Assembly: GCA_018222835.1 (NCBI GenBank)
Contig: JAAEZN010000013.1
Span: forward strand, 1 to 52,335
Length of the DNA stretch: 52,335 nt
Direction of reading: 5' to 3'
DNA from: Algicola sp.
GTDB lineage: Bacteria > Bacteroidota > Bacteroidia > Flavobacteriales > Flavobacteriaceae
The notes below the pieces were generated by a model. That model did no database searches and was not told where the DNA came from. It saw only the letters and a program-made list of their open reading frames with translations. Shown here in pieces: positions 19,601 to 27,457 of this stretch. Numbering within the stretch: the first letter of the stretch is position 1; every line of letters starts with the position of its first letter. A program made the position numbers and the translations under genes.

Positions 19601-20370
19601 GATTTGATGTACCCTAGGCCACGTACCAAATACTCGGCTTTATTAATTTCCAAGGTCTGCGCTCCAATATCCCGGTTGCTCTGTTTAACAGCTTTCACCA
19701 CCTGGTCCAACCCAATATTGTACTGCTTCATTAGTTCTGGGTCCACATCCACTTGATATTCCTGCACAAATCCGCCAATTGACGCCACTTCAGATACACC
19801 AGATGCAGAGGACAAAGCATATTTTACATAGTAATCCTGTACGCTACGCAATTCTTGCAAGTCCCATCCGCCCGTAACATTACCATCTTTGTCGCGACCT
19901 TCCAAAGTGTACCAAAAAATTTGACCCAATGCCGTGGCATCCGGTCCCAAAGCTGGGTTCACACCCTCTGGAAGAAGATTATCGGGCAATGAGTTCAATT
20001 TTTCAAGAATACGGCTGCGACTCCAGTAAAATTCCACATCTTCTTCGAAAATGATGTAGATGTTCGAAAACCCGAACATAGATGAACTTCGAATGGTTTT
20101 TACCCCCGGAATGCCCAATAAAGAGGTTGTTAAAGGGTAGGTAATCTGGTCTTCGATATCCTGCGGCGAACTCCCGGGCCATTTGGTGAAAACAATCTGT
20201 TGGTTTTCGCCGATATCGGGAATAGCATCGACCGTAACGGGATTACTCGGTAAAATTCCGGTTTTCCAATTAAAAGGCGTACTCGCAATACCCCAAGCCA
20301 TAAATGCCAACAACAGCAGTACGGCTACCAATTTGTTCTCTATTAAAAATTTGATGCTTTTGTTCAGCAT
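16633..20370 (-). CDS. cusA: RND heavy-metal efflux pump CusA with an enlarged central membrane region
   Basis: CusA is the proton-driven inner-membrane pump that expels Cu(I)/Ag(I) through CusB and CusC. At 1245 residues it is about 200 longer than E. coli CusA. The extra length lies in the middle (about 530-650), where three or more added hydrophobic segments (for example WNGALIVLGLTAITFGYWLG) precede the second half of the pump. RND signatures are present: an N-terminal helix (about 8-28), periplasmic porter domains, and the paired transmembrane bundles with DVGVILSEN and DDGVVMATY, the acidic proton-relay positions. The larger central part is common in Bacteroidota CusA-like pumps. It is the second gene of the copper block. 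Confidence 0.94.
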   Translation of the reverse strand: MLNKSIKFLIENKLVAVLLLLAFMAWGIASTPFNWKTGILPSNPVTVDAIPDIGENQQIVFTKWPGSSPQDIEDQITYPLTTSLLGIPGVKTIRSSSMFGFSNIYIIFEEDVEFYWSRSRILEKLNSLPDNLLPEGVNPALGPDATALGQIFWYTLEGRDKDGNVTGGWDLQELRSVQDYYVKYALSSASGVSEVASIGGFVQEYQVDVDPELMKQYNIGLDQVVKAVKQSNRDIGAQTLEINKAEYLVRGLGYIKSLEDIKNAVVTATEYTSIRVQDVARVSLGPAVRRGILDKEGAEVVGGVVVSRYGANPLEVINNVKEKIKELSAGLPSKELKDGTTSQLTIVPFYDRTELIQETLGTLNEALTLEILITILVIVVMVFNLRASILISGLLPVAVLMVFIAMKMFGVDANIVALSGIAIAIGTMVDVGVILSENIIRHMDENDKKLSTNEVVYNATSEVSGAILTAVLTTIISFIPVFTMVGAEGKLFRPLAFTKTMALTASIIVALFLIPPFAAIIFRKKSSNQVFKYIWNGALIVLGLTAITFGYWLGLTLIAFGTAGILKLKQIIDKKQAGIINVVVCIATIIFLLATYWRPLGFDRSIGINLLFVGLICGVLLGVFYIFRQYYSRILTWALENKLLFLSVPSVIVVFGFMIMRNTGQEFMPSLNEGSFLLMPTSLPHSGVEENKRVVQQLDMAVATIPEIQTVVGKAGRTESALDPAPLSMYENIILYRSEYQKNEAGSPQRFKVNSDGYFELSNGKVLANPNLEVRNEQNYIDTHVSEPLRIDRDFLIPDEDGEYFRNWRPEIKKPDDIWNEIVKVTKLPGVTSAPKLQPIETRLVMLQTGMRAPMGIKVKGQDLKEIENFGLQLEPILKEVIGVKDEAVFADRIVGKPYLLIDIDREKLVRYGLVIEDVQQILEVALGGMTLTQTVEGRERYGVRVRYPRELRENPTDIGNIYVPVQKGSPVPLSQLVNIRYEQGPQVIKSEDTFLVGYVLFDKQDGFAEVDVVENAQAEILKKIESGELVVPKGISYQFTGSYENQLRAEKTLSVVVPLVLLIIFLILYFQFKSVATSLMVFSGIMVAFAGGFLMIWFYGQDWFLNFSFMGENLRDLFQIHTINLSVAVWVGFIALFGIATDDGVVMATYLTQTFEKNKPESLKGIRASVLEAGEKRIRPCLMTTATTILALLPVLTSTGRGSDIMIPMAIPSFGGMLIALITLFVVPVLYSWKRELQLKMQNR

Positions 20371-20417
20371 AAAGGTTTGATTTAAACATTAGATCGATAC
20401 AAAAACGCGTATAAGCG

Positions 20418-20448
20418 CAACTGCCCGACCAGTTTCAGTTGGGTCGGG
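20418..20448 (-). repeat. Two interleaved inverted repeats between the first gene and cusA
   Basis: On the minus strand the order is CCCGACC, CAACTG, AAACT, GGTCGGG, CAGTTG. CCCGACC pairs with GGTCGGG (7 bp) and CAACTG pairs with CAGTTG (6 bp), with no bases between adjacent arms. The two hairpins exclude each other or form a pseudoknot-like fold. No T-tract follows, so it is not a simple terminator. Confidence 0.6.
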
Positions 20449-20469
20449 TAACATTCAATCTATGTTAAA

Positions 20470-20856
20470 TCAAATAAGGAAAGTCTGATCAAAAACCTGT
20501 ACGTCCCGTATCAACGGAGGTGGGTTGTACTCACTAAAGGTGTTGTGTTCCTCAGAATCGAAATCGAAAAGCTGAAAATAGGTTTGAACCAAACTTACCA
20601 AGAAGAGTTGTTGGCTCAAGTCAAATTTCTCCAACGAAATTTTTAGGTCGTCTTGACCTTGAATAGTGAACGATTCATCATCACAACAAGATTCCTCCAT
20701 GCTCATGTCCATACCACAATCATCGGCATGGGCAAAAAGGGAAATATCCATCACTCGCCCCATGCAAATATGCTTGTCAACAGTCCACGAAACTGTGGAG
20801 GCCAAGACCAAAAGGGCCATCAAAGAGGATACTATTTGATGAAAAAACTGTTTCAT
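20470..20856 (-). CDS. HYC_CC_PP family small secreted metal-associated protein
   Basis: The 128-residue protein starts with a hydrophobic signal segment (about 5-23). It matches the spaced motif that names the HYC_CC_PP family: H-x-C (H29-I-C31), a CC pair (57-58) and PPP (112-114). Between them is a Cys/Asp/Met-rich stretch (DDCGMDMSMEESCC, about 45-58) well suited to soft-metal binding. Members occur in Bacteroidota next to copper or heavy-metal efflux genes; their biochemical role is not established. It is first in the copper block and 99 nt ahead of cusA. The family call is from the motif. Confidence 0.85.
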   Translation of the reverse strand: MKQFFHQIVSSLMALLVLASTVSWTVDKHICMGRVMDISLFAHADDCGMDMSMEESCCDDESFTIQGQDDLKISLEKFDLSQQLFLVSLVQTYFQLFDFDSEEHNTFSEYNPPPLIRDVQVFDQTFLI

Positions 20857-20863
20857 TCAAATA

Positions 20864-20871
20864 CAAAACTA
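20864..20871 (-). promoter_or_regulatory. -7-like box ahead of the copper block
   Basis: TAGTTTTG on the minus strand fits TAnnTTTG and ends 7 nt before the ATG at 20856, which would give an almost leaderless mRNA. No -33 TTG is seen at 17-23 nt, suggesting activator dependence. Confidence 0.45.
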
Positions 20872-20943
20872 CAAATTATTATTATTTATTGTTTTTGCTT
20901 AACAGAACTTTAATTTGTTTTCGACCTGTAAGTTCTTTTTAAT

Positions 20944-20975
20944 TTGTCGTACAAATCCACTATTCAATACATTTG
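20944..20975 (+). promoter_or_regulatory. Promoter of the GAF-domain gene
   Basis: TTG at 20944-20946 and TACATTTG at 20968-20975 are 21 nt apart, a perfect primary-sigma match. The start point near 20981 rules out upstream in-frame starts and supports the ATG at 20990. Confidence 0.8.
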
Positions 20976-20989
20976 CAAAAAAACATTTC

Positions 20990-21442
20990 ATGTTAAAATC
21001 ATTGGAACCTAAGGCACTCGAAATCATACAAGATGAATCTAGATCCGTTGATACCCGTTTGGGCGAAATCTGTGAACTTTTACGCAGCAATGTAGATTAT
21101 TACGATTGGGTGGGGTTCTATTTTAAGAACGGTGATAAAGAAGAACTAAAATTAGGTCCTTATGCAGGGGCACCAACCGACCACACCATTATCCCTTTTG
21201 GAAAAGGCATTTGCGGACAGGTAGCTGTGAGCAATGAGAACTTTGTAGTGCCCGATGTAGCTGCTCAAGACAATTATATTGCCTGTAGTATTACCGTGAA
21301 AGCAGAAATCGTAGTTCCCTTATTTGTTAATGGAGAAAATGTGGGTCAAATTGATATAGACTCCAACACTCCCGACCCATTTACATCAGAAGATGAGCGT
21401 TTTTTGGAATTCATCAATGCCGAGGTGGCCAAAATTCTGTAA
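20990..21442 (+). CDS. GAF-domain protein, free methionine-(R)-sulfoxide reductase-like
   Basis: The 150-residue protein is a single GAF domain of the fRMsr type, which reduces free methionine-R-sulfoxide. Family landmarks are present: DWVGFYF, PFGKGICGQVA (Cys equivalent to the middle fRMsr cysteine), VVPDVAA, and YIACS with the Cys equivalent to the catalytic one, then EIVVPLF and IDIDSN. The first of the three usual cysteines is replaced (GAPTDHTIIPF), so recycling of the catalytic Cys may differ. The start at 20990 is set by the promoter just upstream. It is divergent from the copper block, with 133 bp between the two start codons, and precedes purH. Confidence 0.88.
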   Translation: MLKSLEPKALEIIQDESRSVDTRLGEICELLRSNVDYYDWVGFYFKNGDKEELKLGPYAGAPTDHTIIPFGKGICGQVAVSNENFVVPDVAAQDNYIACSITVKAEIVVPLFVNGENVGQIDIDSNTPDPFTSEDERFLEFINAEVAKIL

Positions 21443-21494
21443 AACTTAACGAATTTTGTTAATAAACCGTTCTGCATTTTAGATTCAAAAAAAG

Positions 21495-21502
21495 TACTTT
21501 TG
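21495..21502 (+). promoter_or_regulatory. -7 box of purH
   Basis: TACTTTTG fits TAnnTTTG and lies 33 nt before the ATG at 21536. The -33 region (TTCTGC near 21470) is degenerate. Confidence 0.55.
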
Positions 21503-21535
21503 TGCGCTTAATAAATTGATTCTAAGACACAGAAG

Positions 21536-23065
21536 ATGACTGCTAAAAAAGCCTCCGCCGCATTAATTTCCGTATTTCATAAAGATGGTTTGGAACCCAT
21601 CGTTAAAAAATTGGACGAACTTGGGGTAACTCTTTATTCCACAGGGGGAACCGAAAAATTTATCCGTGATTTGGGTATCGATGTGGTACCCGTTGAAGAC
21701 GTAACCAGCTATCCATCCATTTTGGGCGGTCGTGTAAAAACATTGCACCCTAAGGTTTTTGGAGGTATTTTGAACAGACAGGACAATGAGAGTGATGTGG
21801 CCCAAATGACGGAATTCGAAATTCCGCAGTTGGACATTGTTATAGTAGATCTTTATCCTTTTGAAAAAACCGTTGCCAGTGGTGCATCGGAACAAGATAT
21901 TATCGAGAAAATCGACATAGGTGGTATTTCCTTGATCAGGGCTGCCGCTAAAAACTTCAAGGATGTACTTTGTGTTTCTTCCATGGAGGATTACGAAGAC
22001 TTTTTAAATGTAATCACCGAAGGAAATGGAAACACCACTTTGGAAGACCGCAAACGCTTTGCCACAAAAGCGTTCAATGTTTCTTCTCATTACGATTCAG
22101 CAATCTTCAATTACTTCAACCAAGAAAAAGAAGAAACTGTATTAAAAATCAGTGAGACCAAAGGTCAAGTGCTGCGATACGGTGAAAACCCGCACCAAAA
22201 AGGATATTTCTTTGGCGATTTTGATGCCATGTTCACCAAATTGCACGGAAAAGAGCTATCCTACAATAACCTTTTGGATGTAGATGCCGCTGTAAACTTG
22301 ATGGGCGAATTCAAAAATGACGACCCAACTTTTGCCATCCTAAAACACAACAATGCCTGTGGATTGGCTACGCGCAGCTCCATAAAACAAGCATATGTAG
22401 ATGCATTGGCGGGTGACCCAGTTTCTGCATTTGGAGGTATTTTGATTTCCAATGTAGAAATCGACAAACCAACTGCCGAAGAAATCCACAACTTGTTCTG
22501 TGAGGTTGTTATTGCGCCTAGTTATTCCGATGAGGCTTTGGAAATCTTGAAAGGCAAGAAAAACAGAATCATTTTGATTCAAAACGAGATTGAATTGCCA
22601 GAAACCTTGGTTAGAACTTGTTTGAACGGTGTTTTGGTCCAGGATAAAGATTCCAAAACCGATGCTAAAGAGGATTTGACCCCTGTTACAGAAAAACAAG
22701 CTACTCCAGAAGAAATCGAGGATTTAATTTTTGCCTCTAAATTGTGCAAGCACACCAAGAGCAATACCATTGTTTTGGCCAAAAACAAGCAATTGTGCGC
22801 TAGTGGTACGGGGCAAACTTCAAGGGTTGATGCGTTGAACCAAGCTATTCACAAAGCAAAGTCATTCGATTTTGATTTGAAAGGTGCCGTTATGGCCAGT
22901 GATGCGTTCTTCCCATTCCCTGATTGTGTGGAGATTGCGGACAAAGCAGGCATTAAAAGTGTTATCCAACCCGGCGGCTCTATAAAAGACCAACTGAGCA
23001 TTGATTACTGTAATGAAAATGGATTGGCGATGGTGATGACTGGCACTAGGCATTTTAAACATTAA
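21536..23065 (+). CDS. purH: Bifunctional AICAR formyltransferase / IMP cyclohydrolase PurH
   Basis: PurH performs the last two steps of IMP synthesis in the cytoplasm: formylation of AICAR with 10-formyl-THF, then ring closure. The 509-residue protein has the cyclohydrolase domain first (about 1-190, with STGGTEKFI and GGRVKTLHPKVFGG), then the formyltransferase domain. The latter includes the Lys-His catalytic motif KHNNACGLA (about 267-275), DPVSAFGGIL, and SDAFFPFPD / IQPGGSIKD near the end. Length is standard. It is followed after 56 nt by mreB, an arrangement common in Flavobacteriia. Confidence 0.98.
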   Translation: MTAKKASAALISVFHKDGLEPIVKKLDELGVTLYSTGGTEKFIRDLGIDVVPVEDVTSYPSILGGRVKTLHPKVFGGILNRQDNESDVAQMTEFEIPQLDIVIVDLYPFEKTVASGASEQDIIEKIDIGGISLIRAAAKNFKDVLCVSSMEDYEDFLNVITEGNGNTTLEDRKRFATKAFNVSSHYDSAIFNYFNQEKEETVLKISETKGQVLRYGENPHQKGYFFGDFDAMFTKLHGKELSYNNLLDVDAAVNLMGEFKNDDPTFAILKHNNACGLATRSSIKQAYVDALAGDPVSAFGGILISNVEIDKPTAEEIHNLFCEVVIAPSYSDEALEILKGKKNRIILIQNEIELPETLVRTCLNGVLVQDKDSKTDAKEDLTPVTEKQATPEEIEDLIFASKLCKHTKSNTIVLAKNKQLCASGTGQTSRVDALNQAIHKAKSFDFDLKGAVMASDAFFPFPDCVEIADKAGIKSVIQPGGSIKDQLSIDYCNENGLAMVMTGTRHFKH

Positions 23066-23121
23066 TTTTAGTACTTTAGCCGATAATTTTTTACCGTTAA
23101 TCCGAAAAACAGACAATTTCT

Positions 23122-24150
23122 ATGGGATTCTTTGATTTCATGACCGAGGAAATAGCTATTGACCTTGGTACTGCAAACACCCTGATCATCCACATGGACA
23201 AAGTGGTTGTTGACAGTCCTTCTATTGTGGCAAGGGACCGTGTTACAGGGAAAATTATCGCGGTAGGCCGCGAAGCCAGCATGATGCAGGGGAAAACCCA
23301 TGAAAACATCAAAACCATACGACCGTTAAAAGATGGGGTAATTGCCGACTTCGACGCTTCGGAAAAGATGATGAACATGATGATCAAGAGTATTCCGGCC
23401 TTGAAGAAAAAATGGTTTCCACCAGCTCTTCGAATGGTTATCTGTATCCCATCAGGAATTACCGAAGTTGAAATGCGTGCTGTGCGTGAATCTGCGGAAC
23501 GCGTAAACGGAAAAGAAGTGTACTTGATCCATGAACCTATGGCTGCCGCTATTGGTATTGGTCTGGACATTATGCAGCCCAAAGGAAATATGATCGTGGA
23601 CATAGGGGGCGGTACAACAGAGATCGCAGTTATTGCTCTTGGCGGTATTGTTTGCGATAAATCGGTGAAAATTGCAGGTGATGTTTTTACCAACGATATT
23701 ATTTATTACATGCGCACCCAACACAACCTTTATGTTGGTGAAAGCACTGCTGAAGCCATCAAGATTGAAATTGGTTCCGCTACCGAGGATTTAAAATCGC
23801 CGCCAGAGGATAAATCTATTCAAGGTCGCGACCTATTGACCGGAAAACCAAAACAGGTACACGTTTCCTATCGTGAAATTGCCAAGGCGCTGGACAAGAG
23901 CATCCTAAGAGTCGAGGACGCTGTTATGGAGACTTTGTCCCAAACCCCTCCAGAGCTAGCTGCGGATATATACAATACGGGAATCTATCTTGCTGGTGGT
24001 GGTTCCATGCTACGAGGATTGGACAGAAGACTTTCCCAAAAAACGGATTTGCCGGTGTACATCGCGGAAGATCCATTAAGGGCAGTTGTAAGGGGAACAG
24101 GTATTGCGCTCAAAAACATTGAACGATACAAAAGTATTTTAATAAAATAG
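23122..24150 (+). CDS. mreB: Rod-shape-determining actin homologue MreB
   Basis: MreB polymerises along the inner membrane and directs the elongation machinery for peptidoglycan. The 342-residue protein has the actin-fold phosphate-1 motif IDLGTANTLI (about 10-19), the phosphate-2 motif MIVDIGGGTTEIAVI (about 156-170), and the adenosine motif LAGGGSMLRGLD (about 291-302). The start MGFFDFMTEEIAIDLG is typical of Bacteroidota MreB. It is the first gene of mreB-mreC-mreD-mrdA-rodA. Confidence 0.98.
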   Translation: MGFFDFMTEEIAIDLGTANTLIIHMDKVVVDSPSIVARDRVTGKIIAVGREASMMQGKTHENIKTIRPLKDGVIADFDASEKMMNMMIKSIPALKKKWFPPALRMVICIPSGITEVEMRAVRESAERVNGKEVYLIHEPMAAAIGIGLDIMQPKGNMIVDIGGGTTEIAVIALGGIVCDKSVKIAGDVFTNDIIYYMRTQHNLYVGESTAEAIKIEIGSATEDLKSPPEDKSIQGRDLLTGKPKQVHVSYREIAKALDKSILRVEDAVMETLSQTPPELAADIYNTGIYLAGGGSMLRGLDRRLSQKTDLPVYIAEDPLRAVVRGTGIALKNIERYKSILIK

Positions 24151-24215
24151 AGCAGTTTTTAAAACAGTTCCATTACTTTAAAGGTATCTATCAACCTTCT
24201 TAACGATACGATTGC

Positions 24216-25031
24216 ATGCAACGCATCATCAATTTTGTTCTACGCTATCGAAACGCATTTCTCTATGCGTTTTTTGCGTTTATTTCTTTGGTGATGACCA
24301 TTAGGTCCCATTCGTACCATCAATCCAAATTTTTTAACTCCTCAAAATGGGTCACTGGCAGTATTTATGGAGCCGGTTCGGATGTTTCGTCCTATTTTGA
24401 TCTACAGGAAGAGAATTCCCGATTAGTGCAAGAAAACCGGGAATTACGTAAGCTCCTGTTCAATTCGAACGGTGATAGTATTACCACTTCTTTGGATTCT
24501 ACCTTACTACAACACGAAGTCCTGAACGCCAAATTAATAAAGAACAGCTACATTTCTCCACGAAACTATGTTACAATAGATAAAGGGGCACGGGATGGGG
24601 TGCACCAGGATATGGGGGTCATTACAACAGATGGGATATTGGGCATTGTAGAAAATGTTTCCAATAAGTTTGCCACCGTGCAAAGTGTTCTGAACACCAA
24701 ATCCAACATTAATGCAAAAATCAAGGGAACCGAATACTTTGGATCATTGATCTGGGACGCCAAAGATTATACCGTGGTGCAATTGGTAGATATTCCACGA
24801 TTGGTGCCCCTCGTAGTTGGCGACACTATAGTTACCGGAGGCATGTCCAGCATTTTTCCAGAAAATGTTCCTGTAGGGATTATCAAAAAATATGACCTCA
24901 ACGACTCTAAGAGTTTTTACGACATTGATGTTGAGCTTTTTAGCGATATGGCCAACATTAAAAATGTTTACCTTATAGAGAACAAGAACAAAGAGGAGAT
25001 TCAAGAACTTGAGGCAAGAACCGTAGAATGA
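24216..25031 (+). CDS. mreC: Rod-shape-determining protein MreC
   Basis: MreC is an inner-membrane protein that links MreB to PBP2 in the periplasm. The 271-residue protein has one N-terminal membrane helix (about 10-28) and a coiled-coil stretch (DLQEENSRLVQENRELRKLL, about 62-81). The twin beta-barrel domain contains TIDKGARDGVHQDMGVI, GIVENVSNKFATV and GDTIVTGGMSSIFPENVPVG. Its end overlaps the start of mreD by 4 nt (25028-25031), indicating coupled translation. Confidence 0.95.
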   Translation: MQRIINFVLRYRNAFLYAFFAFISLVMTIRSHSYHQSKFFNSSKWVTGSIYGAGSDVSSYFDLQEENSRLVQENRELRKLLFNSNGDSITTSLDSTLLQHEVLNAKLIKNSYISPRNYVTIDKGARDGVHQDMGVITTDGILGIVENVSNKFATVQSVLNTKSNINAKIKGTEYFGSLIWDAKDYTVVQLVDIPRLVPLVVGDTIVTGGMSSIFPENVPVGIIKKYDLNDSKSFYDIDVELFSDMANIKNVYLIENKNKEEIQELEARTVE

Positions 25032-25534
25032 ACAATACGATAATCATAAATATCTTCAGGTTTGTGTTGCTGGCCCTCGCACAGGTTCTCATTTTCAACA
25101 ATCTGAATTTCTTGGGTTTTATCAACCCTATGGTCTATGTTATCTTCTTTTATTGGTATCCTATCAAAGTAAACAGGGCAGTGTTTATGCTTACCTCGTT
25201 TTTTTTGGGCATTACTATCGATATTTTCTCGGACACTCTTGCCTTGAACGCTTTGGCATCTATTACCATTGCCTATCTAAGACCTGCAATAATGCGTTTT
25301 TGTTTTGGGGTAAACTACGATTTTCAAAACTTCAGTTTTAAGAATACTACCAAAATCCAGCGGATTACTTTTATGGCTTTATTGGTCCTGATCCATCATT
25401 TGATATTCTTTTCCTTTGAAATTTTAAGTATTGCCCATATCCTATTAATTTTGAAGAAAGTTTTTGTGACAAGTATTGTAACTTTAATACTTTGCATACT
25501 ATTCAGTTCACTTTTTAGTCCAAAAACCGAATAA
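25028..25534 (+). CDS. mreD: Rod-shape-determining protein MreD
   Basis: The 168-residue protein is hydrophobic, with about five membrane helices (roughly 8-28, 32-47, 52-85, 113-133, 138-163). The NINF-like start and the DIFSDTLALNALAS segment match Bacteroidota MreD, which works with MreC in the elongasome. Conservation of MreD is low, so the assignment rests partly on position: it overlaps mreC by 4 nt and is followed by the PBP2 gene after 54 nt. Confidence 0.9.
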   Translation: MNNTIIINIFRFVLLALAQVLIFNNLNFLGFINPMVYVIFFYWYPIKVNRAVFMLTSFFLGITIDIFSDTLALNALASITIAYLRPAIMRFCFGVNYDFQNFSFKNTTKIQRITFMALLVLIHHLIFFSFEILSIAHILLILKKVFVTSIVTLILCILFSSLFSPKTE

Positions 25535-25588
25535 AACAGAGTTTTTTTTCGTTGGATATACGTAGAGCCAAAAAAAATTAGGCCGTTC

Positions 25589-27457
25589 ATGAAAAAATTA
25601 TTGCTATCGTCCGTTGTTGTACTTATAGGATTTACCTTTATTGGTAGGCTCTCTTATTTGCAATTGTTCCGGTTTTCACCAGATCAAATATTGGATGATC
25701 CAGCCATAAAAAAGGTGTACGACTACCCCGAAAGAGGTTACATCTATGACCGGGATGGCAAACTGTTGGTGGGTAACCAGCCCGCCTACGATGTTATGGT
25801 AATTCCAAGAGAAGTAAAACCTTTGGATACTTTGGAATTCTGTGGACTTTTGGGCATAGAGAAAGCCGAATTCATGTCCAAAATGGAAAAGGCGAGGATT
25901 TATTCCCCAAGGTTACCCTCTGTTCTGGTACCTCAACTTTCCAAAGAGGATTATGCCAGGCTTCAAGAAAAAATGCGCCACTATACCGGTTTTTATATCC
26001 AAAAAAGATCGCTACGCTATTACAACACCAAGAGTGCCGCAAATGTACTTGGCTATATTAGTGAGGTAAACGAATGGGATCTTAAAAACAATCCGTATTA
26101 TGTTGCCGGAGAACTAAAGGGAACAACAGGTATTGAACAGCAGTACGAAGAAATTTTACGGGGCAGAAAAGGCGTGAAACATATTCAAAAGGACCGATTC
26201 AATAGGGACATTGGGCCATATAAGGAAGGAAAGTTGGATACACTGCCCGAGCAAGGTAAAGAAATCCATATTACCTTGGACAAAGTTCTACAGGAGTATG
26301 GCGAAAAATTAATGCACGGTAAAAGAGGGGGCATTGTAGCCATAGAGCCAAAATCCGGTGAAATTTTGGCCATGATCTCAGGGCCAACATACGACCCTTC
26401 GCTTTTGGTTGGTCGAAAACGTTCCAGAAACTACAGTAAACTCCATTACGATACTATTTCTAAACCAACATGGGACCGTTCCATTTTGGCTCAACAATCG
26501 CCCGGGTCGCCATTTAAAATCTTAAATGCCCTAGTGGGCCTGCAAGAAGGTGTGGTCGATGCCAATACCAAATTTAAGTGCTATCACGGATTTTATGTGG
26601 GCAACACCTTAAGAGGATGTCACTGTGGTGGAGGCGCAAGAGATTTGAACCCTGGTATTTACAAATCCTGTAATGCCTATTTTGCCGGTGTTTTCCGTAA
26701 AATATTCGATAAGTACGAAACCACCGACGAGGGTATGGATGTTTGGGAAAAGCACATGAAAAGTTTTGGTCTTGGAAATTTCCTTGGAACCGACCTACCC
26801 ACCGGAGCTCCTGGCAGAATACCAGATAAAGCTTTCTATGATAAATGGTATGGAGATGGCAGATGGGCAGCATCGACCATCATATCCAACTCGATTGGCC
26901 AAGGAGAAATTGCGGCAACGCCCTTGCAGTTGGCCAACATGACAGCTGCCATAGCCAACCGTGGATATTTTTACACCCCGCATGTTATTAAAAGCGTTGG
27001 AAACAATGGAACTATTGACCCTAAATTTACCGAACCCCGATACACTACGATCGATAGAAAACATTTTGACCCGGTAATAGAAGGCATGAGGAACGTTTAC
27101 CATTACGGAACGGCCAGATGGGTAACGGTTCCAGATATTGAAATTGCCGGAAAAACCGGAACTGTAGAAAATTTTATACGAGTTGATGGAGAAAGGATGC
27201 AGTTGACGGACCACTCTGTTTTTGTTGCCTTTGCCCCGGTGGACAACCCACAAATCGCATTGGCCGTGTATATTGAGAACGGCTACTATGGCTCTCGATA
27301 TGCAGGACATATTGCTTCTTTATTGATAGAAAAATATCTCAAAGGTGAGATTACCCGAAAAGATCTGGAAAAAAGAATGTTGGAGAAAACGTTGGAACAC
27401 GAATATGCCAAGCCATACAGTGGCGAACCTTTCAAGATAAACGAATATGTTTGGTAA
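25589..27457 (+). CDS. mrdA: Penicillin-binding protein 2, elongation transpeptidase
   Basis: PBP2 cross-links peptidoglycan during rod elongation. The 622-residue protein has one N-terminal membrane helix (about 5-25), a pedestal domain (about 45-220) and the transpeptidase domain. Catalytic motifs are SPFK (Ser 307, Lys 310; the usual STFK has Pro in second place), SCN (360-362) and KTG (522-524). A Cys/His cluster (Cys 331, His 333, Cys 344, His 345, Cys 346) lies between the first two motifs, as seen in some PBP2 families with a metal site. Its end overlaps rodA by 11 nt, so PBP2 and its RodA glycosyltransferase partner are co-translated. Confidence 0.96.
   Translation: MKKLLLSSVVVLIGFTFIGRLSYLQLFRFSPDQILDDPAIKKVYDYPERGYIYDRDGKLLVGNQPAYDVMVIPREVKPLDTLEFCGLLGIEKAEFMSKMEKARIYSPRLPSVLVPQLSKEDYARLQEKMRHYTGFYIQKRSLRYYNTKSAANVLGYISEVNEWDLKNNPYYVAGELKGTTGIEQQYEEILRGRKGVKHIQKDRFNRDIGPYKEGKLDTLPEQGKEIHITLDKVLQEYGEKLMHGKRGGIVAIEPKSGEILAMISGPTYDPSLLVGRKRSRNYSKLHYDTISKPTWDRSILAQQSPGSPFKILNALVGLQEGVVDANTKFKCYHGFYVGNTLRGCHCGGGARDLNPGIYKSCNAYFAGVFRKIFDKYETTDEGMDVWEKHMKSFGLGNFLGTDLPTGAPGRIPDKAFYDKWYGDGRWAASTIISNSIGQGEIAATPLQLANMTAAIANRGYFYTPHVIKSVGNNGTIDPKFTEPRYTTIDRKHFDPVIEGMRNVYHYGTARWVTVPDIEIAGKTGTVENFIRVDGERMQLTDHSVFVAFAPVDNPQIALAVYIENGYYGSRYAGHIASLLIEKYLKGEITRKDLEKRMLEKTLEHEYAKPYSGEPFKINEYVW

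Noticed and set aside
9198..20990. Copper block as a mobile element
   Set aside because: No integrase, transposase, flanking direct repeats or tRNA junction are visible; horizontal origin is possible but not shown.
23097..23693. 198-residue frame opposite mreB
   Set aside because: Overlaps the conserved actin-fold gene completely; no independent signals.
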